Assembly: GCA_963666295.1 (NCBI GenBank) | Contig: OY762707.1 | Coordinates: 558,001-622,000 of the forward strand | Direction of reading: 5' to 3' | DNA from: QZKY01 sp963666295 | GTDB lineage: Bacteria; Pseudomonadota; Gammaproteobacteria; Burkholderiales; Burkholderiaceae_D | DNA: 64,000 nt | Shown: positions 9,634 through 19,073 of the stretch, piece after piece | Position numbering within the stretch: position 1 is the first letter of the stretch | Layout of the letters: each line of letters starts with the position of its first letter | Position numbers and translations under genes: made by a program | Notes under the pieces: model-generated | The model's input: only the letters and a program-made list of their open reading frames with translations | Database searches by the model: none | What the model was told of the DNA's origin: nothing

Positions 9634-10899
9634 TTAACCTGCTGCCTGCCTTGTTGGCTCTTGGTAGATTAAAAGCGGCTTGGCATCCTGCTCAATTGTA
9701 TTTTCATCAACCACAACTTTCGCCACATTATTTTGAGCTGGCAACTCGTACATTGTATCCAGAAGTGCCTGCTCAAGTATGGAGCGCAAGCCGCGCGCGC
9801 CCGTTTTGCGTGCCAATGCTTTCTTCGCAATCGCTCGAAGTGCTTCAGGCCTGATCTCCAGTTCGGCTCCTTCAAGTTCGAACAGCTTGGCGTACTGCTT
9901 GACCAGCGCGTTCTTGGGTTCCAGCAATATTTGAACCAGTGCATCTTCAGTCAGGTCATTAAGCGTCGCAACCACAGGCAAGCGGCCAACCAACTCTGGA
10001 ATCAAACCAAACTTAATCATATCTTCCGGCTCAACATTCACCAGCACGTCTTCCGCCTCGCGCTCTTTCTCACTTTTCACGCTTGCCGAAAAGCCAATGC
10101 CGCTCTTGTCCGAGCGGTTGGCAATGATTTTGGTCAAACCATCAAATGCCCCACCGCAGATGAAAAGAATATTCGTGGTATCGACTGAAATGAAGTCCTG
10201 ATTCGGGTGCTTTCTACCGCCTTGCGGCGGCACGGAAGCCACCGTCCCCTCAATCAGTTTTAGCAGTGCTTGCTGCACGCCCTCCCCGGAAACGTCACGC
10301 GTAATGGAGGGGTTGTCAGATTTGCGTGAAATTTTGTCAATTTCATCAATATAAACGATCCCGCGCTGTGCTTTTTCGGTTTTGTAATCGCAACTCTGCA
10401 GCAGTTTCTGAATAATGTTTTCCACATCTTCGCCCACATAGCCCGCTTCGGTCAGCGTTGTGGCATCGGCCATCACAAACGGCACATCCAGCATGCGCGC
10501 CAGGGTTTGCGCCAGGAGGGTTTTGCCGGAACCCGTTGGGCCAATCAGTAAAATATTACTTTTAGACAACTCAACGTCGCCTGTCTTCCCCTGAAATTTC
10601 AAACGCTTGTAATGATTGTAAACAGCCACGGACAGGATGCGTTTTGCTTTATCCTGTCCGATTACATATTGGTCAAGCTGCTCACAAATTTCTTGGGGCG
10701 TTGGCAAGGCCTCTGCCAGTTTATTGCCTGTTTCGGTTGCCCCCGCTTCCTCGCGAATGATGTCATTACATAATGCAATGCATTCGTCGCAAATAAACAC
10801 GGAAGGACCTGCAATCAGCTTCTTGACTTCGTGCTGATTTTTTCCACAAAAAGTGCAGTGCAAAAGCTTGTCGCCATCAGATGTTTTTTTTACTGACAT
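9634..10899 (-). CDS. clpX: ATP-dependent Clp protease, ATP-binding subunit ClpX
   Basis: Unfoldase that feeds substrates to ClpP. The N-terminal zinc-binding domain has CTFCGKN and CDECIALC. The AAA+ core has GPTGSGKTLLAQTLA (Walker A), YIDEIDKI (Walker B) and the SGIGFSASV segment holding the IGF loop that docks on ClpP. I chose the ATG at residue MSVKKTSDG (421 aa, close to the family's 420-425) rather than a TTG five codons upstream. Gene order tig-clpP-clpX-lon is the standard proteobacterial one. Confidence 0.97.
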   Translation of the reverse strand: MSVKKTSDGDKLLHCTFCGKNQHEVKKLIAGPSVFICDECIALCNDIIREEAGATETGNKLAEALPTPQEICEQLDQYVIGQDKAKRILSVAVYNHYKRLKFQGKTGDVELSKSNILLIGPTGSGKTLLAQTLARMLDVPFVMADATTLTEAGYVGEDVENIIQKLLQSCDYKTEKAQRGIVYIDEIDKISRKSDNPSITRDVSGEGVQQALLKLIEGTVASVPPQGGRKHPNQDFISVDTTNILFICGGAFDGLTKIIANRSDKSGIGFSASVKSEKEREAEDVLVNVEPEDMIKFGLIPELVGRLPVVATLNDLTEDALVQILLEPKNALVKQYAKLFELEGAELEIRPEALRAIAKKALARKTGARGLRSILEQALLDTMYELPAQNNVAKVVVDENTIEQDAKPLLIYQEPTRQAAG

Positions 10900-11040
10900 C
10901 GGAATCCGTATCAAAAGAGTTGGTGTTCAAAACAGCTTTTATGCCATGTGCGGCAAACAGAAGATAGCACAGTGAGAAAACTCCTGCACTCGGCTGCCTA
11001 GGCAAATACCCTTGCTTCTGCCCCATGTGCAGGCACCAAA

Positions 11041-11667
11041 TCAGGCTCGTTTGCTCAAAACCTTGTCGATCAAGCCGTACTCAGCAGCTTCATCTGCCGA
11101 CATAAACGTATCCCGTTCTGTGTCGGTCGCAATCCGGCTAACGGGCTGCCCTGTTTTCTCAGAAAGAATCATATTCAGGCGCTCTCGCAAATACAGAATT
11201 TCACGCGCCTGAATTTCAATGTCCGTTGCCTGACCTTGAGCACCACCTGAAGGCTGGTGAATCATGATGCGAGAGTTCGGCAAGGAGAAACGCTTCTCCT
11301 TTGCACCTGCAGCCAGCAAAAACGCGCCCATCGAAGCCGCCAGGCCGGTGCAAAGCGTCGACACATCTGGCTTGATGAACTGCATCGTGTCGTAAATTGC
11401 CATTCCGGCGGAAACAGAGCCCCCCGGCGAGTTGATGTAAAGTGAAATATCTTTGTCCGGATTTTCGCTTTCAAGGAACAGCATTTGTGCCACGATAAGA
11501 TTGGCACTGTGGTCATTCACCGGGCCAACCAGAAAAATCACCCGCTCTCTGAGCAAGCGGGAGTAAATATCAAAGGCACGCTCCCCGCGTCCGCTTTGTT
11601 CAACCACCATCGGCACCATGCCTGTCATGCTGACATCCCGCGCAGATTTGCTGAAATCAAATGTCAT
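11041..11667 (-). CDS. clpP: ATP-dependent Clp protease, proteolytic subunit ClpP
   Basis: Self-compartmentalised serine protease. 208 residues with the catalytic Ser in GLAASMGAFLL, His in RIMIHQPSGG and the Asp further on in the ERDTFMSADEA region. Length and motif spacing are normal for ClpP1. It lies 47 bases behind tig and about 140 bases ahead of clpX, so it is probably co-transcribed with both. Confidence 0.98.
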   Translation of the reverse strand: MTFDFSKSARDVSMTGMVPMVVEQSGRGERAFDIYSRLLRERVIFLVGPVNDHSANLIVAQMLFLESENPDKDISLYINSPGGSVSAGMAIYDTMQFIKPDVSTLCTGLAASMGAFLLAAGAKEKRFSLPNSRIMIHQPSGGAQGQATDIEIQAREILYLRERLNMILSEKTGQPVSRIATDTERDTFMSADEAAEYGLIDKVLSKRA

Positions 11668-11714
11668 TTACTCCCTCCCGAAACACCGTTAAAAGGCAAA
11701 GTCATTTAAGTTAT

Positions 11715-13025
11715 TCAGGCCTGCTTTTGCTCCATCAACTCCTGAAATGGCACGGACACTTCTGTCACTTTCGCCTGCCCCATCACATAATCCATTACAT
11801 TGGTTTCTGCGATTGCATTTTCTACGTCTGCAATGCGATTCTTGTCCGCATAGTAATAATCAATAATCATTTGTGGCTGCTGATACGTCTTGGCAATTCT
11901 TTCGACTTCAGCGCGAACCTGCTCAGCGGTCGCCGTCAAGTTGTGGTCACTCACCAAATCACCCAGGATCATGCCCAATTTAACACGACGCTCTGCCTGA
12001 GGCGCAAACACTTCCAGCGGCAGATTGACATTAGTCGGATCCATGCCTTGTTGCGCCATATTCTGACGCATCATTTCCAGCAGGTTGCCGGACTCCTGCC
12101 GTATCAAAGCGCTCGGCACATCAAATTCCACCGCCGTCAGCAAGGCGTCTATCACCTTGTTTTTGTTGGCCGCATCAATCCGGTTTTTGGCTTCGCCTTC
12201 CAGATTCTGACGGATTTCGTCGCGCAATTTTTCTACGTCGCCACCGTCGATACCCATCTTAGTTGCAAAGTCTGCGTCAACCTCCGGCAACATCGCCACT
12301 TCCAGCTTTTTCAGCGTAACGGCAAATTCGGCTTCCTTGCCAGCAACATCCTTGCCTTGATAGTTTTCCGGGAAAGTCAGCGGGAATTTCTTTTCTTCCC
12401 CCACCTTCATGCCGACAACCGCCTCCTCAAACTCCGGCAACATCTGGCCTTCGCCGAGATTAAAGGCGAAGTCGTTCGCCTTGCCGCCATCGAATTCCAC
12501 ACCATCAATCGTTCCGACAAAATCGATGCTTACGCGATCACCCGCTTCTGCTACCTGCTCACCCTTGGCGTGATATTCCGCCTGGCCTTTGCGCAACACC
12601 ATCAAAGTGCGCTCGATATCTTCATCCGTCACTTCGGTCGAGGATTTTTCGATTTCCAGCGCCGTCAAATCGCCAACTTCAAACTCGGGATAAACCTCAA
12701 ACGTCAAATCGAAGCCCACATGGCCTTCTGGAACGTCTTCCGTTTTTTCCGCGATACTCGGATGACCTGCAATCTTGAGGTCATTGGTTTTAAGGGCGAC
12801 ATTGAACTGCGTATTGAGCATTTCATGGATAACATCCGAGTGAATCTCATTGCCATATTGCGCTGCCACCATCTTGAGCGGCACTTTACCCTTGCGAAAG
12901 CCGTGCGCTTTGGCGGTGCGAGCTTGCACCTTGAGACGTTTATCCACTTCTTTTTGAATATCTTCACTTGGAAGAAAAATCGAAACGCGACGTTCAAGCT
13001 TTTCCAGAGTTTCAACGATTGCCAT
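11715..13025 (-). CDS. tig: Trigger factor (ribosome-associated chaperone, PPIase)
   Basis: Binds at the nascent-chain exit and catalyses prolyl isomerisation. 436 residues: N-terminal ribosome-binding domain with GFRKGKVP (the GFRxGKxP signature), a central FKBP-type PPIase domain with GDRVSIDFVGTIDG and EFEEAVVGM, and a long helical C-terminal chaperone domain. First gene of the tig-clpP-clpX series. The 225 bases upstream, towards radC, show no gene I can support. Confidence 0.97.
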   Translation of the reverse strand: MAIVETLEKLERRVSIFLPSEDIQKEVDKRLKVQARTAKAHGFRKGKVPLKMVAAQYGNEIHSDVIHEMLNTQFNVALKTNDLKIAGHPSIAEKTEDVPEGHVGFDLTFEVYPEFEVGDLTALEIEKSSTEVTDEDIERTLMVLRKGQAEYHAKGEQVAEAGDRVSIDFVGTIDGVEFDGGKANDFAFNLGEGQMLPEFEEAVVGMKVGEEKKFPLTFPENYQGKDVAGKEAEFAVTLKKLEVAMLPEVDADFATKMGIDGGDVEKLRDEIRQNLEGEAKNRIDAANKNKVIDALLTAVEFDVPSALIRQESGNLLEMMRQNMAQQGMDPTNVNLPLEVFAPQAERRVKLGMILGDLVSDHNLTATAEQVRAEVERIAKTYQQPQMIIDYYYADKNRIADVENAIAETNVMDYVMGQAKVTEVSVPFQELMEQKQA

Positions 13026-13250
13026 GTAAATTGTCCAATAAATTAAATAGTTAGTAGAGCGGGGATTAAGGCGTCAACCAGACTCCGGCAGCAACTTATG
13101 CTCAAATAAGCCAGAACAGAATCAAAACAGCACGCCCCTCTTTTGACCACCCGCGCAAAAAGCCAAGTCCAGCATTTTAGCGGATATTGATAAGCTGCTG
13201 CAAGAAAACCACCTTCCAAACAGTGCGTCGCGTACAACGCCTGCTTCACC

Positions 13251-13925
13251 CTAGAAATCGCCATTTTCAGAAAAAGAGTACACATCCGCACCGGCAACCA
13301 GAAAATGATCCAGCACGCGCACATCAACAAGCGCCAGTGCCTGCTTCAACACGCGCGTAAGATGGTGATCCATTTTGCTTGGTTTAGCGCTTCCAGAAGG
13401 ATGATTATGTGCCAGAATGACCCCAGCAGCGTTATGCGCCAACGCAGATTTGACGACTTCGCGCGGATAAACGCTGGCTTCGGACAAGGTGCCACGAAAC
13501 ATGACTTCGTCGGTAATGAGCCGATTTTGAACATCAAGAAACAGGATCACAAATAACTCGTGTTGCAATCCATTAAATTTCAACTGCAAATACGTTTTGG
13601 TCGCAGCGGGCGAATCCAGTACATCTCTCGTTCGCAAACCTTCCTGTAGCGCCCGACGTGCCAGTTCCAGCGTCGCCTGCAATTGCGCAAATTTGGCTGA
13701 ACCCAGGCCATTTATGCTGGTGAACTCAGACAGCCTCGCTGAGAAAAGATGACTGATTGAGCCAAAACGTTCAAGCATTTCCCGCCCCAAATCAACGGCA
13801 CTTTTCCCTTTCACCCCAACGCGCAAAAAAATAGCCAGCAATTCGGCATCAGACAATGTATGCGCTCCCTGCCTGATCAAGCGTTCGCGCGGCCGCTCAT
13901 CTTCCGGCCAGTCAGTAATCGCCAT
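13251..13925 (-). CDS. radC: RadC-family JAB/MPN domain protein (YeeS-like)
   Basis: Family of unclear function once linked to DNA repair. 224 residues: N-terminal helix-hairpin-helix part (LIRQGAHTLSDAELLAIFLR, then GLGSAKFAQLQA) and a C-terminal metal-binding JAMM motif HNHPSG with downstream Ser and Asp. The protein is complete and of normal length, starting ADWPEDERPRERL-like as chromosomal RadC proteins do. Divergent from ispH. Confidence 0.92.
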   Translation of the reverse strand: MAITDWPEDERPRERLIRQGAHTLSDAELLAIFLRVGVKGKSAVDLGREMLERFGSISHLFSARLSEFTSINGLGSAKFAQLQATLELARRALQEGLRTRDVLDSPAATKTYLQLKFNGLQHELFVILFLDVQNRLITDEVMFRGTLSEASVYPREVVKSALAHNAAGVILAHNHPSGSAKPSKMDHHLTRVLKQALALVDVRVLDHFLVAGADVYSFSENGDF

Positions 13926-14060
13926 AAGGTTTCCTGTACACGTTTATCTGGAACGCGCGCAAAGGTCGGCTTGCTTTCACGAAGACGTCCATCCTCAAGT
14001 AAAATGGCAGACTGAATCAAGTTTTATTGCCAAAATTTCAATATTTTAGTCGAAAGAGCC

Positions 14061-15002
14061 ATGGAAAAGGAAATTTTGCTGGCGCAACCACGCGGGTTTT
14101 GCGCTGGTGTACACCGCGCCATTGAAGTCGTTGAACGCGCACTGGTGCAATTTGGCGCCCCAATCTATGTACGCCACGAAATTGTGCATAACTCGTACGT
14201 TGTGAACGGACTGCGAGAAAAAGGCGCCATTTTTGTTGAAGAACTGGAAGAAATCCCCTCAGGTAGCACGGTTATCTTTTCGGCGCATGGCGTATCAAAA
14301 GCCGTACGCGCCGAAGCCGAGGCACGCAAACTGAAGGTGTTTGATGCCACGTGTCCACTGGTCACCAAAGTGCATACGGAAGTTGCAAAAATGCGTCATG
14401 AAGGGCGCGACATCATCATGATCGGCCATCAGGGTCACCCGGAAGTTGAAGGCACGATGGGGCAACTGGAAAATGGCATGCACCTGATTCAAGGTGCTGA
14501 AGATGTTGACCTGCTGACGTTCGCCAGTCCGGGGATGCTGGCCTATGTATCACAAACCACACTCTCTGTTGACGACTCAGCAGAGGTCATCAATGCATTG
14601 AAGCGCCGCTTCCCGACCATCGCGGAACCCAAAAAGGCGGACATCTGCTACGCAACCACCAACCGTCAGGCTGCTGTCAAGGCGATGCTCCCTTTTGTTG
14701 ACATGGTGATCGTTGTTGGCAGCAAGAACAGCTCAAACTCCAACCGACTGCGCGAAGTGGCGGAGAAGGAGGGGGCAACGGCCTACATGGTCGACAATGC
14801 GTCGCAAATCGACCCAAACTGGCTCGAAGGCAAACACCGTATCGGCGTCACGGCAGGTGCCTCTGCGCCAGAAATTCTGGTGCAAGATGTCATTGCCTAT
14901 CTCAAGGGATTGGGTGTCAATAAAGTCAAAGTGCTGGATGGCGTTGAGGAAAACGTCAGCTTTCCGCTACCCAAAGGACTGGGTGGGCAAACGAAAGCCT
15001 AG
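14061..15002 (+). CDS. ispH: 4-hydroxy-3-methylbut-2-enyl diphosphate reductase
   Basis: Last enzyme of the MEP isoprenoid pathway, an iron-sulfur enzyme giving IPP and DMAPP. 313 residues. The three cluster cysteines are in PRGFCAGVHRA, DATCPLVTK and ADICYATTNRQ; the AHGVSK and GHQGHPEVEGT segments supply the active-site histidines and glutamate. The start is at MEKEILLAQPRG, after a purine-rich GAAAGAG site. Its TAG stop overlaps the stop codon of the convergent glk gene. Confidence 0.97.
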   Translation: MEKEILLAQPRGFCAGVHRAIEVVERALVQFGAPIYVRHEIVHNSYVVNGLREKGAIFVEELEEIPSGSTVIFSAHGVSKAVRAEAEARKLKVFDATCPLVTKVHTEVAKMRHEGRDIIMIGHQGHPEVEGTMGQLENGMHLIQGAEDVDLLTFASPGMLAYVSQTTLSVDDSAEVINALKRRFPTIAEPKKADICYATTNRQAAVKAMLPFVDMVIVVGSKNSSNSNRLREVAEKEGATAYMVDNASQIDPNWLEGKHRIGVTAGASAPEILVQDVIAYLKGLGVNKVKVLDGVEENVSFPLPKGLGGQTKA

Positions 15003-16057
15003 TCCAATTTCGCCGAAGCCTTGCTGGCCAATTTTTGTGACAGCATGACCGAGACACCGCGAAAAGCGGGATATTCTGCGGTAATCAGAAACACCGGAAT
15101 ATCTGCCAGATAAGCGGCAAAACGCCCTTTTTGCTCAAAACGCTGGCGGAATTTAGACGCTGCAAAGCGATCCTGCAAGCGCGGAACAATCCCGCCCCCG
15201 ATGTAAACGCCCCCCTTGGCACCCAGGGTCAGCGCCAGATTCCCAGCGAATGTTCCAAGCATCGCAAAAAAAACCTCAAGGGTTTCATTGCATAAAGCAC
15301 AAGCACCGACCAGCGCTCTTTGCGAAATAGCCGGTGCCGAAAGACCCTCTGGGGTTACACCATTCAAATGTGCCAACGCCTGGTAAACAAATGTCAGGCC
15401 ATCGCCAGACAGCAATCTTTCAGCCGACACATGCGAATAGGTTTTCCACGCAAAACGCAAAATTTCAGCCTCACGCTCATCCGCAGGCGAAAAGCTCGCA
15501 TGACCGCCCTCCGCTTGCAAAGGGACCCAGCCATTTTCACTCGGAATCAGAGCAGAGACCCCCAGACCAGTACCTGCCCCTAGCAAAGCAATGGGATACC
15601 CGGAGCGCGCCACACCGCCACCAAACTGCCGTATCTCGTCTTGCGCCAAGGCAGGCAAAGCCACTGCCAGCGCCGTAAAGTCATTCACCAGCAGCAGTGT
15701 TTCCAGCCTGAATTCACGCCTTAGCGCCTCAATCGAAAACGCCCAGTCAGCATTGGTTAGTTGAACCTCATCACCATCAACCGGATTCGCAATGGCAAAT
15801 GCCGCATGGCGTACTTGCCCCGCCCCGGCCGCAATGCTCTCCGACTGAGACAGGTATGTCCGCAAAGCATCGCCAATCGTTGGGAAGTGCTTGTCCTGAA
15901 GGATGGAAAGTGCCTCCAGGCGTCCGTCCTCCATCTCCAGCACAAAGCGCGCATTAGTGCCACCAATATCAGCTAACAAACGCGGGAATTCCTGAGAATG
16001 GCCAAACGCTTGTCCGGTATTTTTCTGTAATGCCCGCTTCTTGAGACGATCAACCAT
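14999..16057 (-). CDS. glk: Glucokinase
   Basis: ATP-dependent phosphorylation of glucose. The proteobacterial Glk signature RLLADIGGTNARFVLE is near residue 30. LLVNDFTALAVALPAL, GAGTGLGVSALIP and GGIVPRLQD follow in order. 352 residues, about 30 longer than E. coli Glk, because of an N-terminal extension of basic character (MVDRLKKRALQKN). It begins six bases after the phospholipase-like gene, in an apparent rsmB-pld-glk transcription unit, and converges on ispH with a four-base overlap (CTAG). Confidence 0.93.
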   Translation of the reverse strand: MVDRLKKRALQKNTGQAFGHSQEFPRLLADIGGTNARFVLEMEDGRLEALSILQDKHFPTIGDALRTYLSQSESIAAGAGQVRHAAFAIANPVDGDEVQLTNADWAFSIEALRREFRLETLLLVNDFTALAVALPALAQDEIRQFGGGVARSGYPIALLGAGTGLGVSALIPSENGWVPLQAEGGHASFSPADEREAEILRFAWKTYSHVSAERLLSGDGLTFVYQALAHLNGVTPEGLSAPAISQRALVGACALCNETLEVFFAMLGTFAGNLALTLGAKGGVYIGGGIVPRLQDRFAASKFRQRFEQKGRFAAYLADIPVFLITAEYPAFRGVSVMLSQKLASKASAKLD

Positions 16058-16063
16058 CAGGCT

Positions 16064-16672
16064 TCACCTTTTCAGAGGCTTTTTGTCAGAAACGCTTGCA
16101 CGGTATACGCTTTCCCGATGATGCCATCGCTCAGCGTCTTTACGATGCCGCGCCCAATTTTCAGCATAACGCTTGGCCAGCGCAAGATTGTTTCGCACAA
16201 CCAGGACATTCTCTGCATTCTTATGTTGCGCCGACCAGGTAAAATTATAACTACCCGTAATAACTACCGGGTTACGCGTCTCGGCGTCGATGATCATCAC
16301 CTTGTTATGCGCATTGCGGTAGCGTGTCTCACGCCACACAGGAATACCTGCAAGAACCAGTGCATGCACGCGCGAAGTCGGCACTTTTTCCATTTGATTT
16401 GCATCCACCAGCATGCGCACATCAACGCCACGTCGATGGGCATCCACCAACGCCGTTGAAATCCTCCGGCTAGTCAGCAGGTAGGCTTGCACCAATATCT
16501 GCTTTTTTGCATCATTTATCGTTTTGATGATGGTGGCTTCGACATTATCCCAAGGCGAAAAAAGCGCTTGCCAGCGCCCTTGTGCAGGAAGTGATTGCGC
16601 ATCTTGAGTAAACGCGCTCCCGGGTAGCAGCGCCAAAAAAAGCAGCAGCACCGACCCGTAGCGCAGCATCAT
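16064..16672 (-). CDS. Secreted phospholipase-D-family protein (Nuc-like endonuclease/PLD)
   Basis: 202 residues with an N-terminal signal peptide (hydrophobic stretch to about residue 22, ending GSAFTQ-like). One PLD catalytic motif, HNKVMIIDAE (HxKx4D), is followed by the ITGSYNFTWSA segment typical of the single-HKD Nuc subfamily, which works as a dimer on nucleic acid or phosphodiesters in the periplasm. The ATG overlaps the rsmB stop (ATGA), so translation is coupled. The substrate cannot be told from sequence. Confidence 0.85.
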   Translation of the reverse strand: MMLRYGSVLLLFLALLPGSAFTQDAQSLPAQGRWQALFSPWDNVEATIIKTINDAKKQILVQAYLLTSRRISTALVDAHRRGVDVRMLVDANQMEKVPTSRVHALVLAGIPVWRETRYRNAHNKVMIIDAETRNPVVITGSYNFTWSAQHKNAENVLVVRNNLALAKRYAENWARHRKDAERWHHRESVYRASVSDKKPLKR

Positions 16673-17943
16673 TTTTCCGCTTTCTTCTCTGCCGACTTGC
16701 GCTCAAAAACTGCCGCAAAAAAGCCGTCGGTGTGATGCACGTGTGGCAACAACTTGAGGTAATCATCCATATCAAGCGGCACCTTCTGCTCAGCCAACAC
16801 CTGCTTCATCGGCACCAAAGAGAACTGGTCATGGGATGAGAGAAATTGTGCGACGACCGATTCGTTTTCTTCTTTCAACAAACTGCACGTCGCGTAAACC
16901 AGCCGCCCGCCAGGCTTGACCATGCGTGCTGCCGAAGACAAGATCGCCTGCTGTTTTTGCTGCAATTCATCAATCGCATCAAGTGACTGGCGCCACTTCA
17001 TGTCCGGATTACGGCGCAAGGTGCCCAGGCCGCTACATGGCGCATCCACCAGTACGCGATCCACTTTGCCAGCCAGCCGCTTGATGCGCGCATCATTCTC
17101 ATGCGCAATCCGCACTGGGTGAACGTTCGACAGGCCACTGCGTGCCAACCGAGGCTTCAGTCTGCTCAGTCGTTTCTCGGAAATATCGAAGGCATACAAT
17201 CGACCGGTATTGCGCATGGCCGCTCCCAGCGCGAGGGTCTTTCCACCCGCACCCGCACAAAAATCGGCTACCATTTCGCCGCGCTTCGCGCCCACAATTT
17301 GAGACAACAACTGACTGCCTTCATCCTGCACTTCTATTGCCCCGCTCTTAAACAAGGGCAAGTTATGGAGTGCCGGCTTCTTCTTCACGCGCAAGCCCAA
17401 TGAAGAAAACGGCATCGCCTCACACTGAATGGGCGCAGCCGCTAGCTCATTAATCACATCCTCGCGAGAAGCCTTGAGCGAATTCACACGCAAATCCAGC
17501 GGTGCCGGTTGATTAAGCGCCTGTGCCAAGGCCATCGTCTCCGCCTCGCCGTATTGCTCGACCAATTTATCGAAAAGCCATTGCGGCAAATTGGCATAGA
17601 TTGCCGGCGGCAATAACGCGCGATCCGTCGACATGACGCCAGCCAGCCAATCCAGCTCCTCAGCGGACAAACCCAGTGATTCCACGCCGACAGAATCCGA
17701 CAGGCCCAACAACGCCATCTGGCGCATGGTGGGTGTCGAACCGCCACACGCAAACTCAACATAAAAGCGCCTGTTGCGCAACACGGTATACACCGCCTCC
17801 GCGATCACGCCGCGCTCGCGCGAACCCAATTTGGGGTGACGGCGAAAAAAGTGCGACAGCGTACTGTCAGCAGGGGCATCCAGACGCAACACTTCACGCA
17901 AGGCGTCTTCCGTATTGCCAATAATTCGGGGCGACAATCTCAT
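16669..17943 (-). CDS. rsmB: 16S rRNA (cytosine-5-)-methyltransferase, RsmB/NOL1/NOP2/sun family
   Basis: SAM-dependent methylation of cytosine in 16S rRNA. 424 residues. The N-terminal helical NusB-like domain spans about residues 1-135. The methyltransferase core has VADFCAGAGGKTLALGAAM (SAM site), DAPCSGLGTLRRNPD with one catalytic Cys and VYATCSLLKEENE with the other. E. coli RsmB is 429 aa, so length agrees. Upstream purN starts divergent in function but on the same strand. Confidence 0.9.
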   Translation of the reverse strand: MRLSPRIIGNTEDALREVLRLDAPADSTLSHFFRRHPKLGSRERGVIAEAVYTVLRNRRFYVEFACGGSTPTMRQMALLGLSDSVGVESLGLSAEELDWLAGVMSTDRALLPPAIYANLPQWLFDKLVEQYGEAETMALAQALNQPAPLDLRVNSLKASREDVINELAAAPIQCEAMPFSSLGLRVKKKPALHNLPLFKSGAIEVQDEGSQLLSQIVGAKRGEMVADFCAGAGGKTLALGAAMRNTGRLYAFDISEKRLSRLKPRLARSGLSNVHPVRIAHENDARIKRLAGKVDRVLVDAPCSGLGTLRRNPDMKWRQSLDAIDELQQKQQAILSSAARMVKPGGRLVYATCSLLKEENESVVAQFLSSHDQFSLVPMKQVLAEQKVPLDMDDYLKLLPHVHHTDGFFAAVFERKSAEKKAEK

Positions 17944-17983
17944 GCGCTATCCTTGTTAAAAATAATTCTTAAGCTGAACTTAC

Positions 17984-18589
17984 TCACTCTTTCAGCGTCA
18001 CTTTGCCATTTAAAATGGACAGTCGCTCTTCGATGAACCAGCGCACCGATTGCGGATAGATAAGGTGCTCCTGTACCAATACCTTTGCAGCTAGCGTTTC
18101 TTCCGTATCGTCATCCAGCACTGGCACAGCCGCTTGCGCCACAATCGGCCCGTGATCCAGTTCATGCGTAACAAAATGCACCGTCGCGCCATGTATTTTG
18201 ACGCCGGCGTCAAGCGCCTGCTGGTGCGTGTGCAAACCTTTGAAGCTCGGCAACAAGGAAGGGTGGATATTCAGCATCCGTCCACTGTAATGATCAACCA
18301 ATGATGCCGTCAGAATCCGCATAAAACCAGCGAGCAACACCAGATCCGGTTCATATTGATCAATCGCCACCTGCAACGCCGCATCAAACGCTTCTCGCGA
18401 CGCATGGTCTTTACTTGACACCACCGCGGTTTCAATGCCCTGACTGGCAGCAAAAGCCAACCCTGCCGCATCTGCCCGATTACTGATGATGGCCGCAATC
18501 CGTGCCGGCCATTGCTCTGCCTGAGCAGCACGCACAATCGCCTCCATGTTGCTGCCTCGCCCTGAAATCAGGATGACGATATTTTTCAC
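17984..18589 (-). CDS. purN: Phosphoribosylglycinamide formyltransferase
   Basis: Third step of purine synthesis, formylating GAR with 10-formyl-THF. About 201 residues with NIVILISGRGSNMEA at the N-terminus, LVLLAGFMRIL, the active-site NIHPSLLPSFKGLHTH and HFVTHELDHGPI. There is no ATG start. The GTG giving MKNIV is preceded by GGGGAAG, and another GTG lies four codons upstream. Between it and the barstar gene are 43 bases. Confidence 0.95.
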   Translation of the reverse strand: MKNIVILISGRGSNMEAIVRAAQAEQWPARIAAIISNRADAAGLAFAASQGIETAVVSSKDHASREAFDAALQVAIDQYEPDLVLLAGFMRILTASLVDHYSGRMLNIHPSLLPSFKGLHTHQQALDAGVKIHGATVHFVTHELDHGPIVAQAAVPVLDDDTEETLAAKVLVQEHLIYPQSVRWFIEERLSILNGKVTLKE

Positions 18590-18632
18590 GCTTCCCCGCA
18601 CTTGATAAGGTTACTGCCGTTCAAAAAGCCGC

Positions 18633-19073
18633 TTATTCAAACGAATAAAACACACGAAACGGCACATTCTGACTGGCCCAGAATTCTGCCACATCATGAA
18701 AGACTTCCAGAAGTTTATTTCGCTCGTTGCTGCCAAACTCTGGCGTTAGAGGCAATCTTTCCAGCACGACCACGAAACCCGCTTGCGCTTCTTCCACTTC
18801 AGAATCGGTCAAGCAATCAGCCAGCGCATCTAGATTTTGACCAAAATAATCCGGAAAACCAAATGACTCGGCTAGGTACCTGAGAACGTCTTCCTTGCTG
18901 CGTGCCCCCTTAAAGTTAACATGCAAATAACGCTGATTCAGATGAACCGCCCTTTGCTGCAAGCTTGTAAAACGAGTTGCATCTAATGGCTGAACGCTAT
19001 TTGGCAAAACGCTTTCAAGCAAGCCATCATATGGTGTCAGCTTGTATGTTTCTGGCATGCTCTCCCCCGTCAC
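18633..19073 (-). CDS. Barstar-family ribonuclease inhibitor
   Basis: Cytosolic inhibitor of the secreted RNase encoded just upstream. 146 residues. The barstar core is seen as HVNFKGARSKEDVLRYLAES followed by FPDYFGQNLDALADCLTD, where the helix with Asn and Asp plugs the RNase active site. The C-terminal half ends in FRVFYSFE. About 55 residues precede the barstar core, longer than the Bacillus protein. The ATG overlaps the RNase stop by four bases (ATGA), so enzyme and inhibitor are made together. Confidence 0.9.
   Translation of the reverse strand: MTGESMPETYKLTPYDGLLESVLPNSVQPLDATRFTSLQQRAVHLNQRYLHVNFKGARSKEDVLRYLAESFGFPDYFGQNLDALADCLTDSEVEEAQAGFVVVLERLPLTPEFGSNERNKLLEVFHDVAEFWASQNVPFRVFYSFE

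Noticed and set aside
11661..13046. Very long open frame (461 codons) antisense to tig
   Set aside because: It is a shadow of the trigger factor gene, whose homology is unmistakable; the antisense product has no recognisable domain and is His/Arg-rich as shadows often are.
13026..13250. Possible tRNA upstream of tig (GCGCGGGTGG-like stretch on the minus strand)
   Set aside because: No TTCRANNC arm and no anticodon stem could be folded; the similarity is limited to a few bases.
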